The notes: generated by a model from the letters alone, not told the origin. A stretch of 64,000 bases of DNA from Thermosynechococcaceae cyanobacterium Okahandja (GCA_041530395.1 CP136945.1:1984001-2048000), one strand, 5' to 3'. Counted from the stretch's first letter, positions 19,001-26,913 are shown. Numbers and translations: made by a program.

Positions 19001-19096
19001 GGCCGACCCTAGGGGGAACCACCGCCGCTGCAGATTAATCTCTGTCAATTGACGTAGGTGTTCGCAATTTTTAGTGATTAATTCCGTCAAAACCAT
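16034..19096 (-). CDS. Alpha-mannosidase, glycoside hydrolase family 38
   Basis: 1020 residues. Retaining alpha-mannosidase of class II. An N-terminal beta domain (~1-215), then the catalytic domain with the zinc motif GHAHLDLAW (H226, D228), nucleophile D338 in AWLPDTFG, and GVGDHGGGPT (~425-434), followed by the large C-terminal beta domains. No signal peptide is visible, so it is probably cytoplasmic. Bacterial GH38 enzymes remove mannose from glycans or recycle alpha-mannosides; the natural substrate is unknown. It shares a divergent upstream region with an exported protein, where a perfect palindrome lies. Confidence 0.92.
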   Translation of the reverse strand: MVLTELITKNCEHLRQLTEINLQRRWFPLGSATDPLPREGIPYPCNGKGHLAWGKGGQVLWLGQRITVPETLQGYKLKGLTLRLALTWWATRATVYVNGHAVHHGDLFDHSVRLCLEEAVTPGQTWEVVLELVSPHHDAGALVRSQVVWESPEAVDPSFIAAELEILQRFARQLTPEPLVPLLAKVLEIGSDRDRLDPCLEHFHEELQECAQPLRQFQMHLCGHAHLDLAWLWPIAETWSVAQATFRSVLSLKDRYPELTFTHSSPALYAHLEHHDPALFRAIQAAVADGWWDVAAGLWVEPELNLISGESIVRQLLWGQRYVQHAFGEVSPIAWLPDTFGFPARLPSFLTQAGIRYFVTQKLRWNDTTRFPHGWFQWQDVAGATLPSLMSAPIGEGIDPVKMATYAQEWFEQTDSRRSLWLPGVGDHGGGPTADMVEMVRRWQRLGGIGPQWQWTTVRTYLEQLTAESPPVALWQDELYLEFHRGCYTSHGDQKAAHDRAQRQLQQAELWLSLATVATATPYPQATLNTLWQHLLFNQFHDILPGSSIPEVYAEVNPTWQILLEETQALIHQAQSAILDAIDYGSPPMTGAIPVVIFNGLGGDRAGVIHLRVADLPASVPSWRVYCPRGEYALPAQLNPPQQCLSFWAQEVPRMGYTLLWLCPRSQPDTLPTPPLGYVLENNYLHVEINPSTGEITNLYDKLNHRPCLRDRGNQLQFFRDSGQYWDAWNIDPHYDQKPLAGATLESIEWVSWHQLEQRLRVTWRFRSSRIQQEYVLEYQTPWLRIDSHIDWQEEHILLKAAFPLAITAPTITCETPGGITERPTLPNPALDPHAQAKWEVPFLTWVDVSTPEYGVSLLSNAKHGVDVRPDQLRLTLLRSPTWPDPASDRGRHQFSYGIFPHAQGWQAARVPAQAAAFNQPLTAAIGGAGAAGGLASHGALLAWSDPHLQLMALKQAETGEGWVLRVCDAYGTGGRFTLEPSLLTWHLRQQQTLLEDPLDWRAEVADLEPWQLLTLHLDA

Positions 19097-19119
19097 AAAA
19101 AATCGTTAACCTTCCTGCG

Positions 19120-19135
19120 ATTGGCCTAGGCCAAT
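19120..19135. promoter_or_regulatory. Perfect 16-bp palindrome in a divergent intergenic region
   Basis: ATTGGCCTAGGCCAAT is its own reverse complement. It lies 24 bp upstream of the mannosidase start and about 100 bp upstream of the next plus-strand gene, with a possible -10 box TATGCT at 19139-19144. The position is right for an operator, but no regulator consensus is recognised. Confidence 0.4.
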
Positions 19136-19235
19136 TGCTATGCTAGAGAGGTGAGGAGCCGTTGCCATTCGTTGGCTGACCTAATTACCCAAGTACGTAA
19201 CCCACTAACGCTGTTTTCCGGGGAGGAGTGACCCA

Positions 19236-20033
19236 ATGGTAACCCGATTTGAGCAGTGGCGGGGTATTTTAGCCTCCTCACTGTGGGCACTGCTGACAAC
19301 TGCGGCAGTTGCTCCCGGGGCACTGGCGCAGCCGGAGGTGACTCCCCGCATCGATCAGCCGCTACAGGTGGTACCCACCGACCCGTTACAAAGTCCTTTT
19401 CCGTTGCCGTGGGCATGGATTGAACAGGGGCACGCGGCGGCGCTCAAGGCCAACGCACCACGCACCTACACGCAACAGACGGCGCGCTATGTCTCGCCGG
19501 ATGGTCGCTATGTAGCGCAGGCAACCCTTCACTTTCAGGCGGCTCCCCAAGCGTTTCAGCAGCGGCTGGTGAGTACCCTCGAAATTACCGACCGGCACAC
19601 GGGCGATCGCCAACGTATTGAGAGCGTGCAGGAAGTCCCCCCCGAGTTTTTAGCCGAAGTGCCCAGCGGTCAAGGGCTGATTGCGGTACTGGTTCCCGTC
19701 GGTTGGTCTCAAACCGGCAATCGCCTGCTGGTGCGCCAATTTATGGGACTATTTGCCTCAGATTTAGTGAGTGATGCGGCATGGATTTGGCAGCCCGACC
19801 GCGGCCATGTGGCCACCGTGTATCCCACGGCAGCAGACTATGACTTTGCTACCCTCTTAGGCTGGAGTGATACTCACCCTGAGCAGGTGCTCTTTCAAAC
19901 TCAGGTGCTGGGAGAGCCGCAGGCGATGGTGTGGGCTGTCGATAGTCAGGGCAGCAGCCAACTGGCACAGGGCGATCGCCCCGCCGTCTATGGCACCACC
20001 CTACCGGCCACCGCGAATGCCCGCCAACCCTAG
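19236..20033 (+). CDS. Exported hypothetical protein
   Basis: 265 residues, not recognised. N-terminal signal peptide (cleavage likely after APGALA at ~31). The mature part has alternating beta strands with repeated YVSPDGRYVAQATLHF- and LLVRQFMGLFASDLVSDAAWIW-like segments (quoted in part), suggesting a beta-propeller-like or WD40-type arrangement. Likely periplasmic. GGGGAGGAG lies eight bases upstream of ATG 19236. It ends 3 bp before the GT2 gene, so the two are probably co-transcribed. Confidence 0.7.
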   Translation: MVTRFEQWRGILASSLWALLTTAAVAPGALAQPEVTPRIDQPLQVVPTDPLQSPFPLPWAWIEQGHAAALKANAPRTYTQQTARYVSPDGRYVAQATLHFQAAPQAFQQRLVSTLEITDRHTGDRQRIESVQEVPPEFLAEVPSGQGLIAVLVPVGWSQTGNRLLVRQFMGLFASDLVSDAAWIWQPDRGHVATVYPTAADYDFATLLGWSDTHPEQVLFQTQVLGEPQAMVWAVDSQGSSQLAQGDRPAVYGTTLPATANARQP

Positions 20034-20036
20034 AAG

Positions 20037-21008
20037 ATGGGGAACCTGCCGCCCACCCTCTCGATTGTCATTCCCTGTTTTAACGAAGAAGCCAATCTGG
20101 ACGCACTGTTTCAAGAACTGTTGCCAGTCTTGGCGCACTTACAATTGCCCTACGAAATTATTTGTGTTAACGATGGCAGTCGCGATCGCACCCTCAGTGT
20201 CCTGCTCCAGTGGCGCGATCGCCATCCCACGATTAAGGTGCTGGATTTATCCCGCAACTTTGGCAAAGAAATTGCCCTCACTGCCGGCATCGATGCTGCC
20301 AGTGGCTTAGCCGTCATTCCCATGGATGCGGACTTACAGGATCCGCCCGCCGTGATTCCGGCACTTGTGGAACGTTGGCAACAGGGAGCGGACGTGGTTT
20401 ATGCCACCCGTCGCCGCCGCCAAGACTCGTGGCTGAAGCGCTGGAGTGCCGCTGCCTTTTATGCCGTGCTCCAAGGGCTGAGTTCTGTGCCCATTCCCGC
20501 CAACACCGGCGACTTTCGGCTGTTGGATCGGCGGGTAGTGGAGGCCCTTAAGCAACTGCCAGAGCGGGGACGCTTTATGAAGGGACTGTTTAGTTGGGTG
20601 GGGTATCGCCAGACGGCGGTGTATTTTGAGCGACCCTCCCGCCACCAAGGCAGTAGCAAGTGGAGTTACTGGCAACTGTGGAACTTTGCCCTCAGCGCCA
20701 TTTTTGCCTTTAGCGTTAAACCCCTGCAAGTGTGGCTCTACGTGGGCTTGGCCGTCTCGGGGGTGGCGCTCCTCTACGCCCTGTGGCTAGTGGTGCGCAC
20801 GCTCCTGTTCGGGGCGGACCTGCCGGGCTACCCCTCCCTGATGGTGGCCATTTTGTTTATGGGGGGGGTGCAACTGCTCACCCTTGGCATCATTGGCGAA
20901 TATATTGGCCGCATTTACGATGAAGTGAAGCAGCGCCCCCTCTACTTGGTGCGCGATCGCTACGGTTTTGCCGCTAAATCTGCCCCAGATAGCGATCCAG
21001 CACACTAA
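20037..21008 (+). CDS. Polyprenyl-phosphate glycosyltransferase (GT2, GtrB/DPM-like)
   Basis: 323 residues. Transfers a sugar (typically glucose or mannose) from a nucleotide to polyprenyl phosphate on the inner face of the membrane. The GT-A domain begins LSIVIPCFNEEANLDALF, carries PMDADLQDPP (the DxD-like metal site) and QGSSKWSYWQL, and ends with two C-terminal membrane helices (~222-250 and ~258-285). It is the DPMS2/GtrB branch. The preceding exported protein may share its transcript, and the wecB and GH38 genes in this window also concern surface sugars. Confidence 0.88.
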   Translation: MGNLPPTLSIVIPCFNEEANLDALFQELLPVLAHLQLPYEIICVNDGSRDRTLSVLLQWRDRHPTIKVLDLSRNFGKEIALTAGIDAASGLAVIPMDADLQDPPAVIPALVERWQQGADVVYATRRRRQDSWLKRWSAAAFYAVLQGLSSVPIPANTGDFRLLDRRVVEALKQLPERGRFMKGLFSWVGYRQTAVYFERPSRHQGSSKWSYWQLWNFALSAIFAFSVKPLQVWLYVGLAVSGVALLYALWLVVRTLLFGADLPGYPSLMVAILFMGGVQLLTLGIIGEYIGRIYDEVKQRPLYLVRDRYGFAAKSAPDSDPAH

Positions 21009-21834
21009 CCATTACCGCCGGGCACTCCAACTGTGGTGTTAGCCCCACATCAGGAAGAACATCAAAGGCCCGAATCGCGTCGGGATTCAGTTGGGCAAGG
21101 CGTTGTCCCACGGACAGGGGCGGGAGTTTGGCCTGCTCGCCCCACACCATATAGGTCGGCACCCGTAAGTGGGGCAGACTATGGCTCAGATCGCAGCAGA
21201 GATCACCGCGGACAAAGGCCAAGGCCGCCACCTCTGCACCTGCGGCTTGGGCAACTTGGGTGTAAGTGGCCACCATTTCCGGGCTAATGCGAGCGGGGCG
21301 GGCAAACTGCTGATTTACCATAAATGACTGCACCCCCAAGGGATTGGCCACCGCCAGCCGGTAAAAGGCCAAATCAAGATAGGGCTGGCGCGCCACTTGG
21401 GCAATTAAACTCTGACGGTAGTCTTGACCAAAATCCGATAACCCCGTTGGACACACCAGAATCAGGGCGCGAAAATGCTGCGGCTGGGCGATCGCCGCCT
21501 GAACCGCAAAGGCTGCCGTCAGCGACGACGCAACCACCACCGCTGGCTCAGGGGCTAACTGGTCTAAACATTCCCCTAGGTGGTCAACGTAGGCCGCCAG
21601 CGTGTAAGGCTGATCCCCATGGACAGACGCCCCCCACCCGGGCAAATCGAGGGCAAACACCGGATACTCCGCCGCAAAGGCCGGATATACCGCCGACCAT
21701 TCGTAAGCACTTGAGCCACCCCCCAGCCCGTGCCAAAAAAAGAGCGGTGGCGCCCCCCCCTGGGGAGTATTCGTGGTGTAAGCGACCTCGCCAAGGCGAG
21801 TCGTGAGGGTGTGCGATCGCAACAACTCGAACAT
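20974..21834 (-). CDS. Alpha/beta fold hydrolase
   Basis: 286 residues from ATG 21834 (MFELLRSHTL). The nucleophile elbow is in VVVASSLTAAF (S-x-S rather than a standard G-x-S-x-G) with the oxyanion HGLGGGSSAYEW region, so the catalytic serine is likely S in ASSLTA. Family of alpha/beta hydrolases with wide substrate range; none assigned. A longer frame to 22098 overlaps secE on the other strand and is rejected. Its 3' end overlaps the GT2 gene by 35 bp. Confidence 0.75.
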   Translation of the reverse strand: MFELLRSHTLTTRLGEVAYTTNTPQGGAPPLFFWHGLGGGSSAYEWSAVYPAFAAEYPVFALDLPGWGASVHGDQPYTLAAYVDHLGECLDQLAPEPAVVVASSLTAAFAVQAAIAQPQHFRALILVCPTGLSDFGQDYRQSLIAQVARQPYLDLAFYRLAVANPLGVQSFMVNQQFARPARISPEMVATYTQVAQAAGAEVAALAFVRGDLCCDLSHSLPHLRVPTYMVWGEQAKLPPLSVGQRLAQLNPDAIRAFDVLPDVGLTPQLECPAVMVSVLDRYLGQI

Positions 21835-21931
21835 GGGATTTCCTAAACTGAAGAAACCTGCTACGATAATAAGTCGCGCTGAATTAGACTGGTAGTAGCG
21901 GGCTGCCATCTCTACCCCAAGGAGTTCTGCC

Positions 21932-22147
21932 GTGACCAAAAGCACCGAAGGCGAAAAGCCCAGCACTGGCTTCAACCCCAGTGAGTTTTTCCGCGAAACC
22001 AAGGAAGAACTCAACAAAGTGGTGTGGCCAGATCGCCAGCGTTTAATTGGCGAATCTGCCGCTGTCATTTTAATTGTCTCCCTTTCGGCAGCGGTCATTT
22101 ACTTGGTAGATGAACTGTTTCGCTGGTTGGCACAACTCATTTTCTAG
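21932..22147 (+). CDS. secE: Preprotein translocase subunit SecE
   Basis: 71 residues, single-helix SecE of the cyanobacterial type. A cytoplasmic N-terminal part with SEFFRETKEELNKVVWPDRQ precedes one membrane helix (IGESAAVILIVSLSAAVIYL). It completes the SecYEG channel. GTG start with AAGGAG eight bases before. It is the first gene of the secE-nusG-rplK-rplA-rplJ-rplL cluster, the usual order in bacteria. Confidence 0.95.
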   Translation: MTKSTEGEKPSTGFNPSEFFRETKEELNKVVWPDRQRLIGESAAVILIVSLSAAVIYLVDELFRWLAQLIF

Positions 22148-22177
22148 GCAGCCCACCCCCATTACGAGTACGCGCCT

Positions 22178-22849
22178 ATGGTTAGCGAATTTACCGATTA
22201 CGATCAACCTAACGAGCATCTCAGTGACACCGATGGCGAATCCGTTGCATCGGCCAAGCGCTTTTGGTATGCGGTGCAGGTCGCTTCCGGCTGCGAAAAA
22301 AAAGTAAAAAGTACGATCGAGCAGCGGCTGCACACCCTTGATGTGGCGGATCGCATTTTCCGCATTGAAATTCCCCAAACGCCGGTGATCAAAATTAAAA
22401 AAGACGGCTCGCGGCAAACCATTGAAGAAAAAGTGTTCCCGGGCTATGTCCTCATTCAAGTACGTGCCCAACAGTCACCGGAAACGGGTGAGTGGCAAAT
22501 TGATGATGAAGCGTGGCAGGTGATTAAAAACACCCCGAACGTCATTAATTTTGTTGGTGCCGAACAGCGCCGCAGCACCGGTCGTGGCCGTGGTCACGTC
22601 AAGCCCATGCCCCTGAGTCCTACGGAAGTGGATCGCATCTTCCGTAAAGTCCAAGAGCAGGAACCCGTGCATCGGATTGATCTCAACAGTGGTGATAAGA
22701 TTAAAGTTCTCAGTGGCCCCTTCAAAGATTTTGAAGGCGAAGTCATTGAAGTCAGTGCTGAGCGCAGCAAACTCAAAGCCTTACTCTCGATTTTTGGCCG
22801 CGAAACACCGGTTGAACTCGAGGTGAATCAAGTGGAAAAAGAAGGATAG
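22178..22849 (+). CDS. nusG: Transcription termination/antitermination protein NusG
   Basis: 223 residues. NGN domain (WYAVQVASGCEKKVK..., ~31-150) and C-terminal KOW domain (SGDKIKVLSGPFKDFEGEVIEVS, quoted in part). Modulates RNA polymerase pausing and couples to Rho and ribosomes. The N-terminal extension of ~28 acidic residues is usual for cyanobacteria. It lies 30 bp after secE. Confidence 0.96.
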   Translation: MVSEFTDYDQPNEHLSDTDGESVASAKRFWYAVQVASGCEKKVKSTIEQRLHTLDVADRIFRIEIPQTPVIKIKKDGSRQTIEEKVFPGYVLIQVRAQQSPETGEWQIDDEAWQVIKNTPNVINFVGAEQRRSTGRGRGHVKPMPLSPTEVDRIFRKVQEQEPVHRIDLNSGDKIKVLSGPFKDFEGEVIEVSAERSKLKALLSIFGRETPVELEVNQVEKEG

Positions 22850-22860
22850 GACGCTAAATC

Positions 22861-23286
22861 ATGGCGAAAAAAGTCGTCGCAATTATTAAGTTGGCGATTC
22901 AAGCAGGTAAAGCTAACCCTGCCCCCCCCATTGGCCCGGCATTGGGTCAGCACGGCGTGAACATCATGATGTTCTGCAAAGAATATAATGCCCGCACCGC
23001 CGATCAAGTGGGTACCGTGGTGCCCGTGGAAATTTCGGTCTATGAAGATCGCAGTTTTACCTTTGTCCTGAAAACCCCACCTGCTTCGGTGCTCATCCAG
23101 AAGGCCGCAGGCATTGAAAAGGGGTCAGGGGAGCCAAACAAGAAAAAAGTGGGCAGCATTACCCGTGCCCAACTGCGGGAGATTGCCGAGAAAAAAATGC
23201 CGGACTTAAACGCCAACGACATTGAAGCGGCAATGCGCATCATTGAAGGGACGGCCCGGAATATGGGGGTCACCGTTACCGACTAA
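22861..23286 (+). CDS. rplK: 50S ribosomal protein L11
   Basis: 141 residues. Binds 23S rRNA at the GTPase centre. The start [20 protein letters not shown] and the [15 protein letters not shown] block are standard. It begins 11 bp after nusG. Between it and rplA lies an 86-bp spacer with a small hairpin. Confidence 0.98.
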   Translation: MAKKVVAIIKLAIQAGKANPAPPIGPALGQHGVNIMMFCKEYNARTADQVGTVVPVEISVYEDRSFTFVLKTPPASVLIQKAAGIEKGSGEPNKKKVGSITRAQLREIAEKKMPDLNANDIEAAMRIIEGTARNMGVTVTD

Positions 23287-23372
23287 CGTATTTTAAGTGT
23301 GTTGTTCCTGTTGAATGTGTTGTGTTGGGGGAGAAACCCGGTTTCGCTTGCACCCCGTTGGAGGTTAACAAA

Positions 23373-24086
23373 ATGCCTAAAGTCTCGCGACGACTACGTG
23401 AACTCTATGCCAAGGTAGAGGATCGCCCTTACCTGCCCCTTGAGGCACTGCAACTGCTCAAGGAAACGGCCACCGCCAAATTTCCGGAATCGGCAGAAGC
23501 CCACATCCGCCTAGGGATTGATCCCAAATACACGGATCAGCAACTGCGTACCACCGTGGCGCTGCCCAAGGGAACGGGGCAAACCATTCGGGTGGCGGTG
23601 ATTGCCCGCGGTGAGAAAGTGACGGAAGCTAATGCCGCTGGGGCGGATATTGCTGGCTCTGAGGAGCTAATTGAGGAGATTCAAAAGGGGCGGATGGATT
23701 TTGACCTGCTCATTGCCACGCCCGATATGATGCCCCAAGTGGCCAAAGTGGGTCGGATTCTGGGGCCACGGGGGCTGATGCCCTCGCCTAAGGCCGGCAC
23801 GGTGACGTTTGACTTGCCGCAGGCGATTGCCGAATTTAAGGCGGGTAAGGTGGAATTCCGGGCTGATCGCACCGGGATTGTCCACGTCCTCTTTGGCAAA
23901 GCCAACTTCAGTGTCGAAGACTTGCTAGTGAACCTAAAAGCCTTGCAGGAAGCCATTGACCGCAACCGTCCCAGCGGTGCCAAGGGGCGCTACTGGCGCA
24001 GTGTCTATGTGGCGGCAACGATGGGGCCGAGTATCCAGGTGGATATTAATGCCCTGCGGGATCTGAAGCTAGCGGAAGTGGCCTAA
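23373..24086 (+). CDS. rplA: 50S ribosomal protein L1
   Basis: 237 residues from ATG 23373, which is preceded by GGAGG at 23360-23364. L1 forms the stalk at the E site and often represses its own operon by binding m[34 protein letters not shown] and [16 protein letters not shown] (quoted in part) are typical. A reading frame from 23322 is rejected for lack of a ribosome binding site. Confidence 0.97.
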   Translation: MPKVSRRLRELYAKVEDRPYLPLEALQLLKETATAKFPESAEAHIRLGIDPKYTDQQLRTTVALPKGTGQTIRVAVIARGEKVTEANAAGADIAGSEELIEEIQKGRMDFDLLIATPDMMPQVAKVGRILGPRGLMPSPKAGTVTFDLPQAIAEFKAGKVEFRADRTGIVHVLFGKANFSVEDLLVNLKALQEAIDRNRPSGAKGRYWRSVYVAATMGPSIQVDINALRDLKLAEVA

Positions 24087-24272
24087 GGAGGACGCGCCTA
24101 TTGCCCAACCCCCCACAACTTGAGTCCTTGAAACCGAAGACCGCAGGGGTCTGGCTACTGCCAAGACGTAAGGATCCTGCCGAGGTTTGCGAAGTCCATC
24201 TTTCGGGATTGGGCGATCGCCCCGGCAGCACTGCTGGGGTTTTTTCTTGAACACCATAGGGAGGTGATTCGC
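24087..24272 (+). promoter_or_regulatory. L10-leader-type regulatory region of rplJ-rplL
   Basis: 186-bp spacer before rplJ with several matching elements of an L10/L12 autoregulatory leader: GCCCAA (24103-24108) can pair with TTGGGC (24209-24214), AGACC/GGTCT (24138-24142 and 24148-24152) forms a short inner hairpin, and an intrinsic terminator closes the region. In this leader class the L10-L12 complex binds the RNA to shut off expression. The fold is read by eye, not computed. Confidence 0.6.
24220..24246 (+). terminator. Attenuator terminator upstream of rplJ
   Basis: CCCC-G-GCAG ... CTGC-T-GGGG (24220-24239) followed by six T at 24240-24245: a strong intrinsic terminator. It lies inside the rplJ leader, before the rplJ ribosome binding site, so it probably controls read-through into rplJ-rplL. 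The TTGGGC arm of the long-range pair is just upstream, so the two structures may compete. Confidence 0.75.
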
Positions 24273-24800
24273 GTGGGACGCACGCTAGAAAACAAAAAAC
24301 AAATTGTGGCGGAACTCAAAGAGCGGTTGAGCCACACCCAAATGGCCTTGGTGATTGACTACCAAGGTCTTACCGACAGTGAACTGAAGGATTTACGGCA
24401 GCGCTTGCGCAAGTGCAATGCCAGTTGCAAAGTCACTAAAAACACGCTGATGGAATTGGCGGTCAAAGATAGTGAGCACTGGCAGCCGATGACCCAGTTT
24501 TTGCACGGGCCGTCTGCGTTTTTGCTGGCCACGGATGACTTGGGGGGTGCCATCAAGGCCTACCAAGAGTTCCAAAAAGCCACCAAAAAGACCGCCTTGC
24601 GAGGTGGCGTGCTCGAAGGACGCGCCCTTGATGAAGCGCAAGTGAAGGCCATTGGCGATCTGCCCTCGAAAGAGCAACTCATGGCGCAAATTGCCGGTGC
24701 CCTCAACGCTGTCACTGCCAAGATTGCCATCGGCATCAAGGAGGTTCCTGCTTCCTTGGCGCGGGCAACGCAGGCGATCGCCGACAAAGAAGCGGCATAG
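24273..24800 (+). CDS. rplJ: 50S ribosomal protein L10
   Basis: 175 residues from GTG 24273 (MGRTLENKKQ). An excellent Shine-Dalgarno GGGAGGTGAT at 24259-24268 fits this GTG, and an in-frame GTG at 24264 lies within that sequence, so the later start is chosen. L10 anchors the L7/L12 stalk. Typical family blocks VTKNTLMELAV and LHGPSAFLLATDDLGGA are present. Follows an attenuator. Confidence 0.95.
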   Translation: MGRTLENKKQIVAELKERLSHTQMALVIDYQGLTDSELKDLRQRLRKCNASCKVTKNTLMELAVKDSEHWQPMTQFLHGPSAFLLATDDLGGAIKAYQEFQKATKKTALRGGVLEGRALDEAQVKAIGDLPSKEQLMAQIAGALNAVTAKIAIGIKEVPASLARATQAIADKEAA

Positions 24801-24870
24801 ATCGATCCTGCTTGGGGGTCTCTTAGGGACACCCACTGTTGTTTTACTTACCGTACTTTAGGAGTTTACA

Positions 24871-25266
24871 ATGTCTGCTGCAACTGATGAAATTCTTGAA
24901 AAGTTGAAATCGTTGACCCTCTTGGAAGCCGCCGAACTGGTCAAGCAAATTGAAGAAGCCTTTGGCGTCAGTGCGGCGGCACCGGTTGGTGGTGTGGTGA
25001 TGGCTGCTCCTGCCGCAGGTGCGGCTGCTCCGGCAGAGGAAGTGGAAGAGAAAACCGCCTTTGATGTCATCCTCGAAGAAGTGCCCGCCGACAAGAAAAT
25101 TGCCGTCCTGAAAGTGGTGCGTTCCTTGACAGGGCTTGGGCTGAAGGAAGCCAAAGAGGTGGTGGAATCCACCCCCAAACCGGTGAAAGAGGGTGCCACC
25201 AAGGAAGATGCCGAAGCCGCCAAGAAAGAACTGGAAGAGGCGGGTGCCAAAGTCAGCATCAAGTAG
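24871..25266 (+). CDS. rplL: 50S ribosomal protein L7/L12
   Basis: 131 residues. N-terminal dimerisation helices ([20 protein letters not shown]), an Ala/Pro/Gly-rich hinge ([19 protein letters not shown]) and the conserved C-terminal domain ([20 protein letters not shown], then [12 protein letters not shown]). Recruits translation GTPases. Preceded by TAGGAG at ~7 bases. 70 bp separate it from rplJ. Confidence 0.98.
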   Translation: MSAATDEILEKLKSLTLLEAAELVKQIEEAFGVSAAAPVGGVVMAAPAAGAAAPAEEVEEKTAFDVILEEVPADKKIAVLKVVRSLTGLGLKEAKEVVESTPKPVKEGATKEDAEAAKKELEEAGAKVSIK

Positions 25267-25291
25267 ATTGCCGGCCAGTTCACAGCGTATC

Positions 25292-25330
25292 GATCAATCT
25301 AGAGATCAATTGGAGATCAATTAGATCAAT
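25292..25330 (+). repeat. Four short direct repeats of GATCAAT
   Basis: GATCAAT occurs at 25292-25298, 25304-25310, 25315-25321 and 25324-25330, at steps of 12, 11 and 9 bases, between the rplL stop and its likely terminator. It is AT-rich against a GC-rich background. Function unknown. Confidence 0.6.
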
Positions 25331-25337
25331 AATCGTA

Positions 25338-25375
25338 GGGGTAGTCTTAGGGCTGCCCCATTCTTTATGTCTTTC
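25338..25375 (+). terminator. Likely terminator of the ribosomal protein cluster
   Basis: GGGGTAG (25338-25344), 8-base loop, CTGCCCC (25353-25359) pairs over 7 bp with one T-G, followed by a T-rich but interrupted run (ATTCTTTATGTCTTTC). Position after rplL and the repeats is right. The T run is imperfect, hence moderate confidence. Confidence 0.55.
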
Positions 25376-25416
25376 TGTGCCTCTTTCGATGTCTGTTTCT
25401 GTCTTACTGAGTGCCC

Positions 25417-26019
25417 ATGCTAACTGATGAACAACACCGGCAAAAAATGCAGCAACGCAAAGCTGTACAAGCGCAGCGTCTGGCGGAACGCGATCGCGAA
25501 AAGGGTCTGATTATTGTTCACACGGGTAACGGTAAGGGCAAAACAACTGCTGCTTTGGGCATGGTGTTGCGCAGCCTTGGCCATGGCTACCGGGTTGCCA
25601 TTATTCAATTTATTAAGGGGGCATGGGAGCCTGCTGAAAAGGCCGTGCTGAGTCAGTGGTCCGATCAGTTAGCCTTCCATGCCATGGGGGAAGGGTTTAC
25701 GTGGGAAACACAGGATCGGCAGCGGGATATTGCCCACGCCACGGCGGCTTGGGAGTTGGCGCTCCGCTATCTTGGGAACCCTGACTATCGCCTCGTGTTG
25801 CTGGATGAAATTAACGTTGCCCTCAAGCTTGGGTATCTAGCGCTGGAGCCAATTCTTGCGGGGTTAACCCAAAAACCAGCCATGACCCATGTGATTCTCA
25901 CGGGTCGCGGCGCTCCGCCAGCCCTCATCGAGGCCGCAGATCTGGTGACGGAAATGACCCTTGTCAAACATCCCTTCCGCGAGCAGGGGGTAAAGGCGCA
26001 ACCGGGGATTGAATTTTAA
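25417..26019 (+). CDS. cobO: Cob(I)yrinic acid a,c-diamide adenosyltransferase
   Basis: 200 residues from ATG 25417 (a GTG at 25411 adds two). Attaches the adenosyl group in cobalamin biosynthesis or salvage. P-loop GNGKGKTTAALG (~31-42), GYRVAIIQFIKG, the FTWETQDRQRD motif and LLDEINVALKLGYL identify the CobO/BtuR family. Lone gene after the ribosomal cluster; cobA is found at 30.3 kb. Confidence 0.94.
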   Translation: MLTDEQHRQKMQQRKAVQAQRLAERDREKGLIIVHTGNGKGKTTAALGMVLRSLGHGYRVAIIQFIKGAWEPAEKAVLSQWSDQLAFHAMGEGFTWETQDRQRDIAHATAAWELALRYLGNPDYRLVLLDEINVALKLGYLALEPILAGLTQKPAMTHVILTGRGAPPALIEAADLVTEMTLVKHPFREQGVKAQPGIEF

Positions 26020-26067
26020 GGGGGGGAGTAGGAGATCCCTCTGAGGCGATCGCAACTAGCGCGTAGT

Positions 26068-26868
26068 TTATGGAGGCGCAATTAGCTCTCCCTGCAATAC
26101 GGTGACGGCTTGACCCAGCAGGAGAACGCGATCGCCCCCCCCTTGCACCTTGACCACCCCCCCTCGTGCTGAGGCTTGATAACCCACCAGTGTCTCCTTG
26201 CCAAGGCGCTCGTGCCAGTAGGGATAAAGACTGCAATGGGCAGAGCCGGTCACAGGGTCTTCGGGAATACCGACCTGTGGCGCAAAAAAGCGAGAGACAA
26301 AGTCGTAGGCCAGCGAATGGCTAACAGCGGTGACAATCACACCGCGACACGGAAGGGTGGCCAGTTGGGCAACATCAGGGGTTAACTGCCGCACCCTGGT
26401 TTCGCTCTCGAGCACCACAAACAGATCGCTGGCGGTTTGACCGATCTCTGTAGGGGTGACCCCCAGCGCAGCAGTGAGCGTTGCCCTAAGGTCGCTGTTC
26501 TCTTGGGGGATGACCGGTTGCTGCGGAAAATCAAGGGCAATCCATTCACCCTCTGGGCGTGCCACCAGCAAGCCACTGCGGGTGTGGAAATGGAGTTCAC
26601 CAACGCTGCCCTGATGCTGCCAGAGGGCATGGGCGGCAGCTAATGTGGCATGACCACATAAATCCACCTCCGTTGTTGGCGTGAACCAACGCAGGGCAAT
26701 GCCTGTTACCTGAGGAACAACAAACGCAGTTTCTGAAAGGTTCATTTCTTGGGCGATCGCCTGAAGCTGCTCCTCCCGCAGGAAGGCTGGCAGCACACAT
26801 ACCGCTGCCGGGTTGCCGCCAAAGGGGGTACTGGTAAACGCATCAACTTGGTAGAGTGGAAACCCCAT
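26068..26868 (-). CDS. PhzF family isomerase-like protein
   Basis: 266 residues with the duplicated PhzF/diaminopimelate-epimerase fold: the N-terminal VDAFTSTPFGGNPAAVCVLP, the catalytic Glu in NLSETAFVV and the C-terminal EDPVTGSAHCSLYPYW. The family isomerises small amphipathic substrates; most members, this one included, are not linked to phenazines. It is divergent from ndk with 45 bp between starts. Confidence 0.88.
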   Translation of the reverse strand: MGFPLYQVDAFTSTPFGGNPAAVCVLPAFLREEQLQAIAQEMNLSETAFVVPQVTGIALRWFTPTTEVDLCGHATLAAAHALWQHQGSVGELHFHTRSGLLVARPEGEWIALDFPQQPVIPQENSDLRATLTAALGVTPTEIGQTASDLFVVLESETRVRQLTPDVAQLATLPCRGVIVTAVSHSLAYDFVSRFFAPQVGIPEDPVTGSAHCSLYPYWHERLGKETLVGYQASARGGVVKVQGGGDRVLLLGQAVTVLQGELIAPP

Positions 26869-26913
26869 AAACCCGTAAAATTTATGCTGTAGAGCAAGCA
26901 GAGGAACGACTGC

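Noticed and set aside
21835-22098. N-terminal extension of the alpha/beta hydrolase frame
   Set aside because: It overlaps secE on the opposite strand and its residues look unlike a protein start; ATG 21834 fits better.
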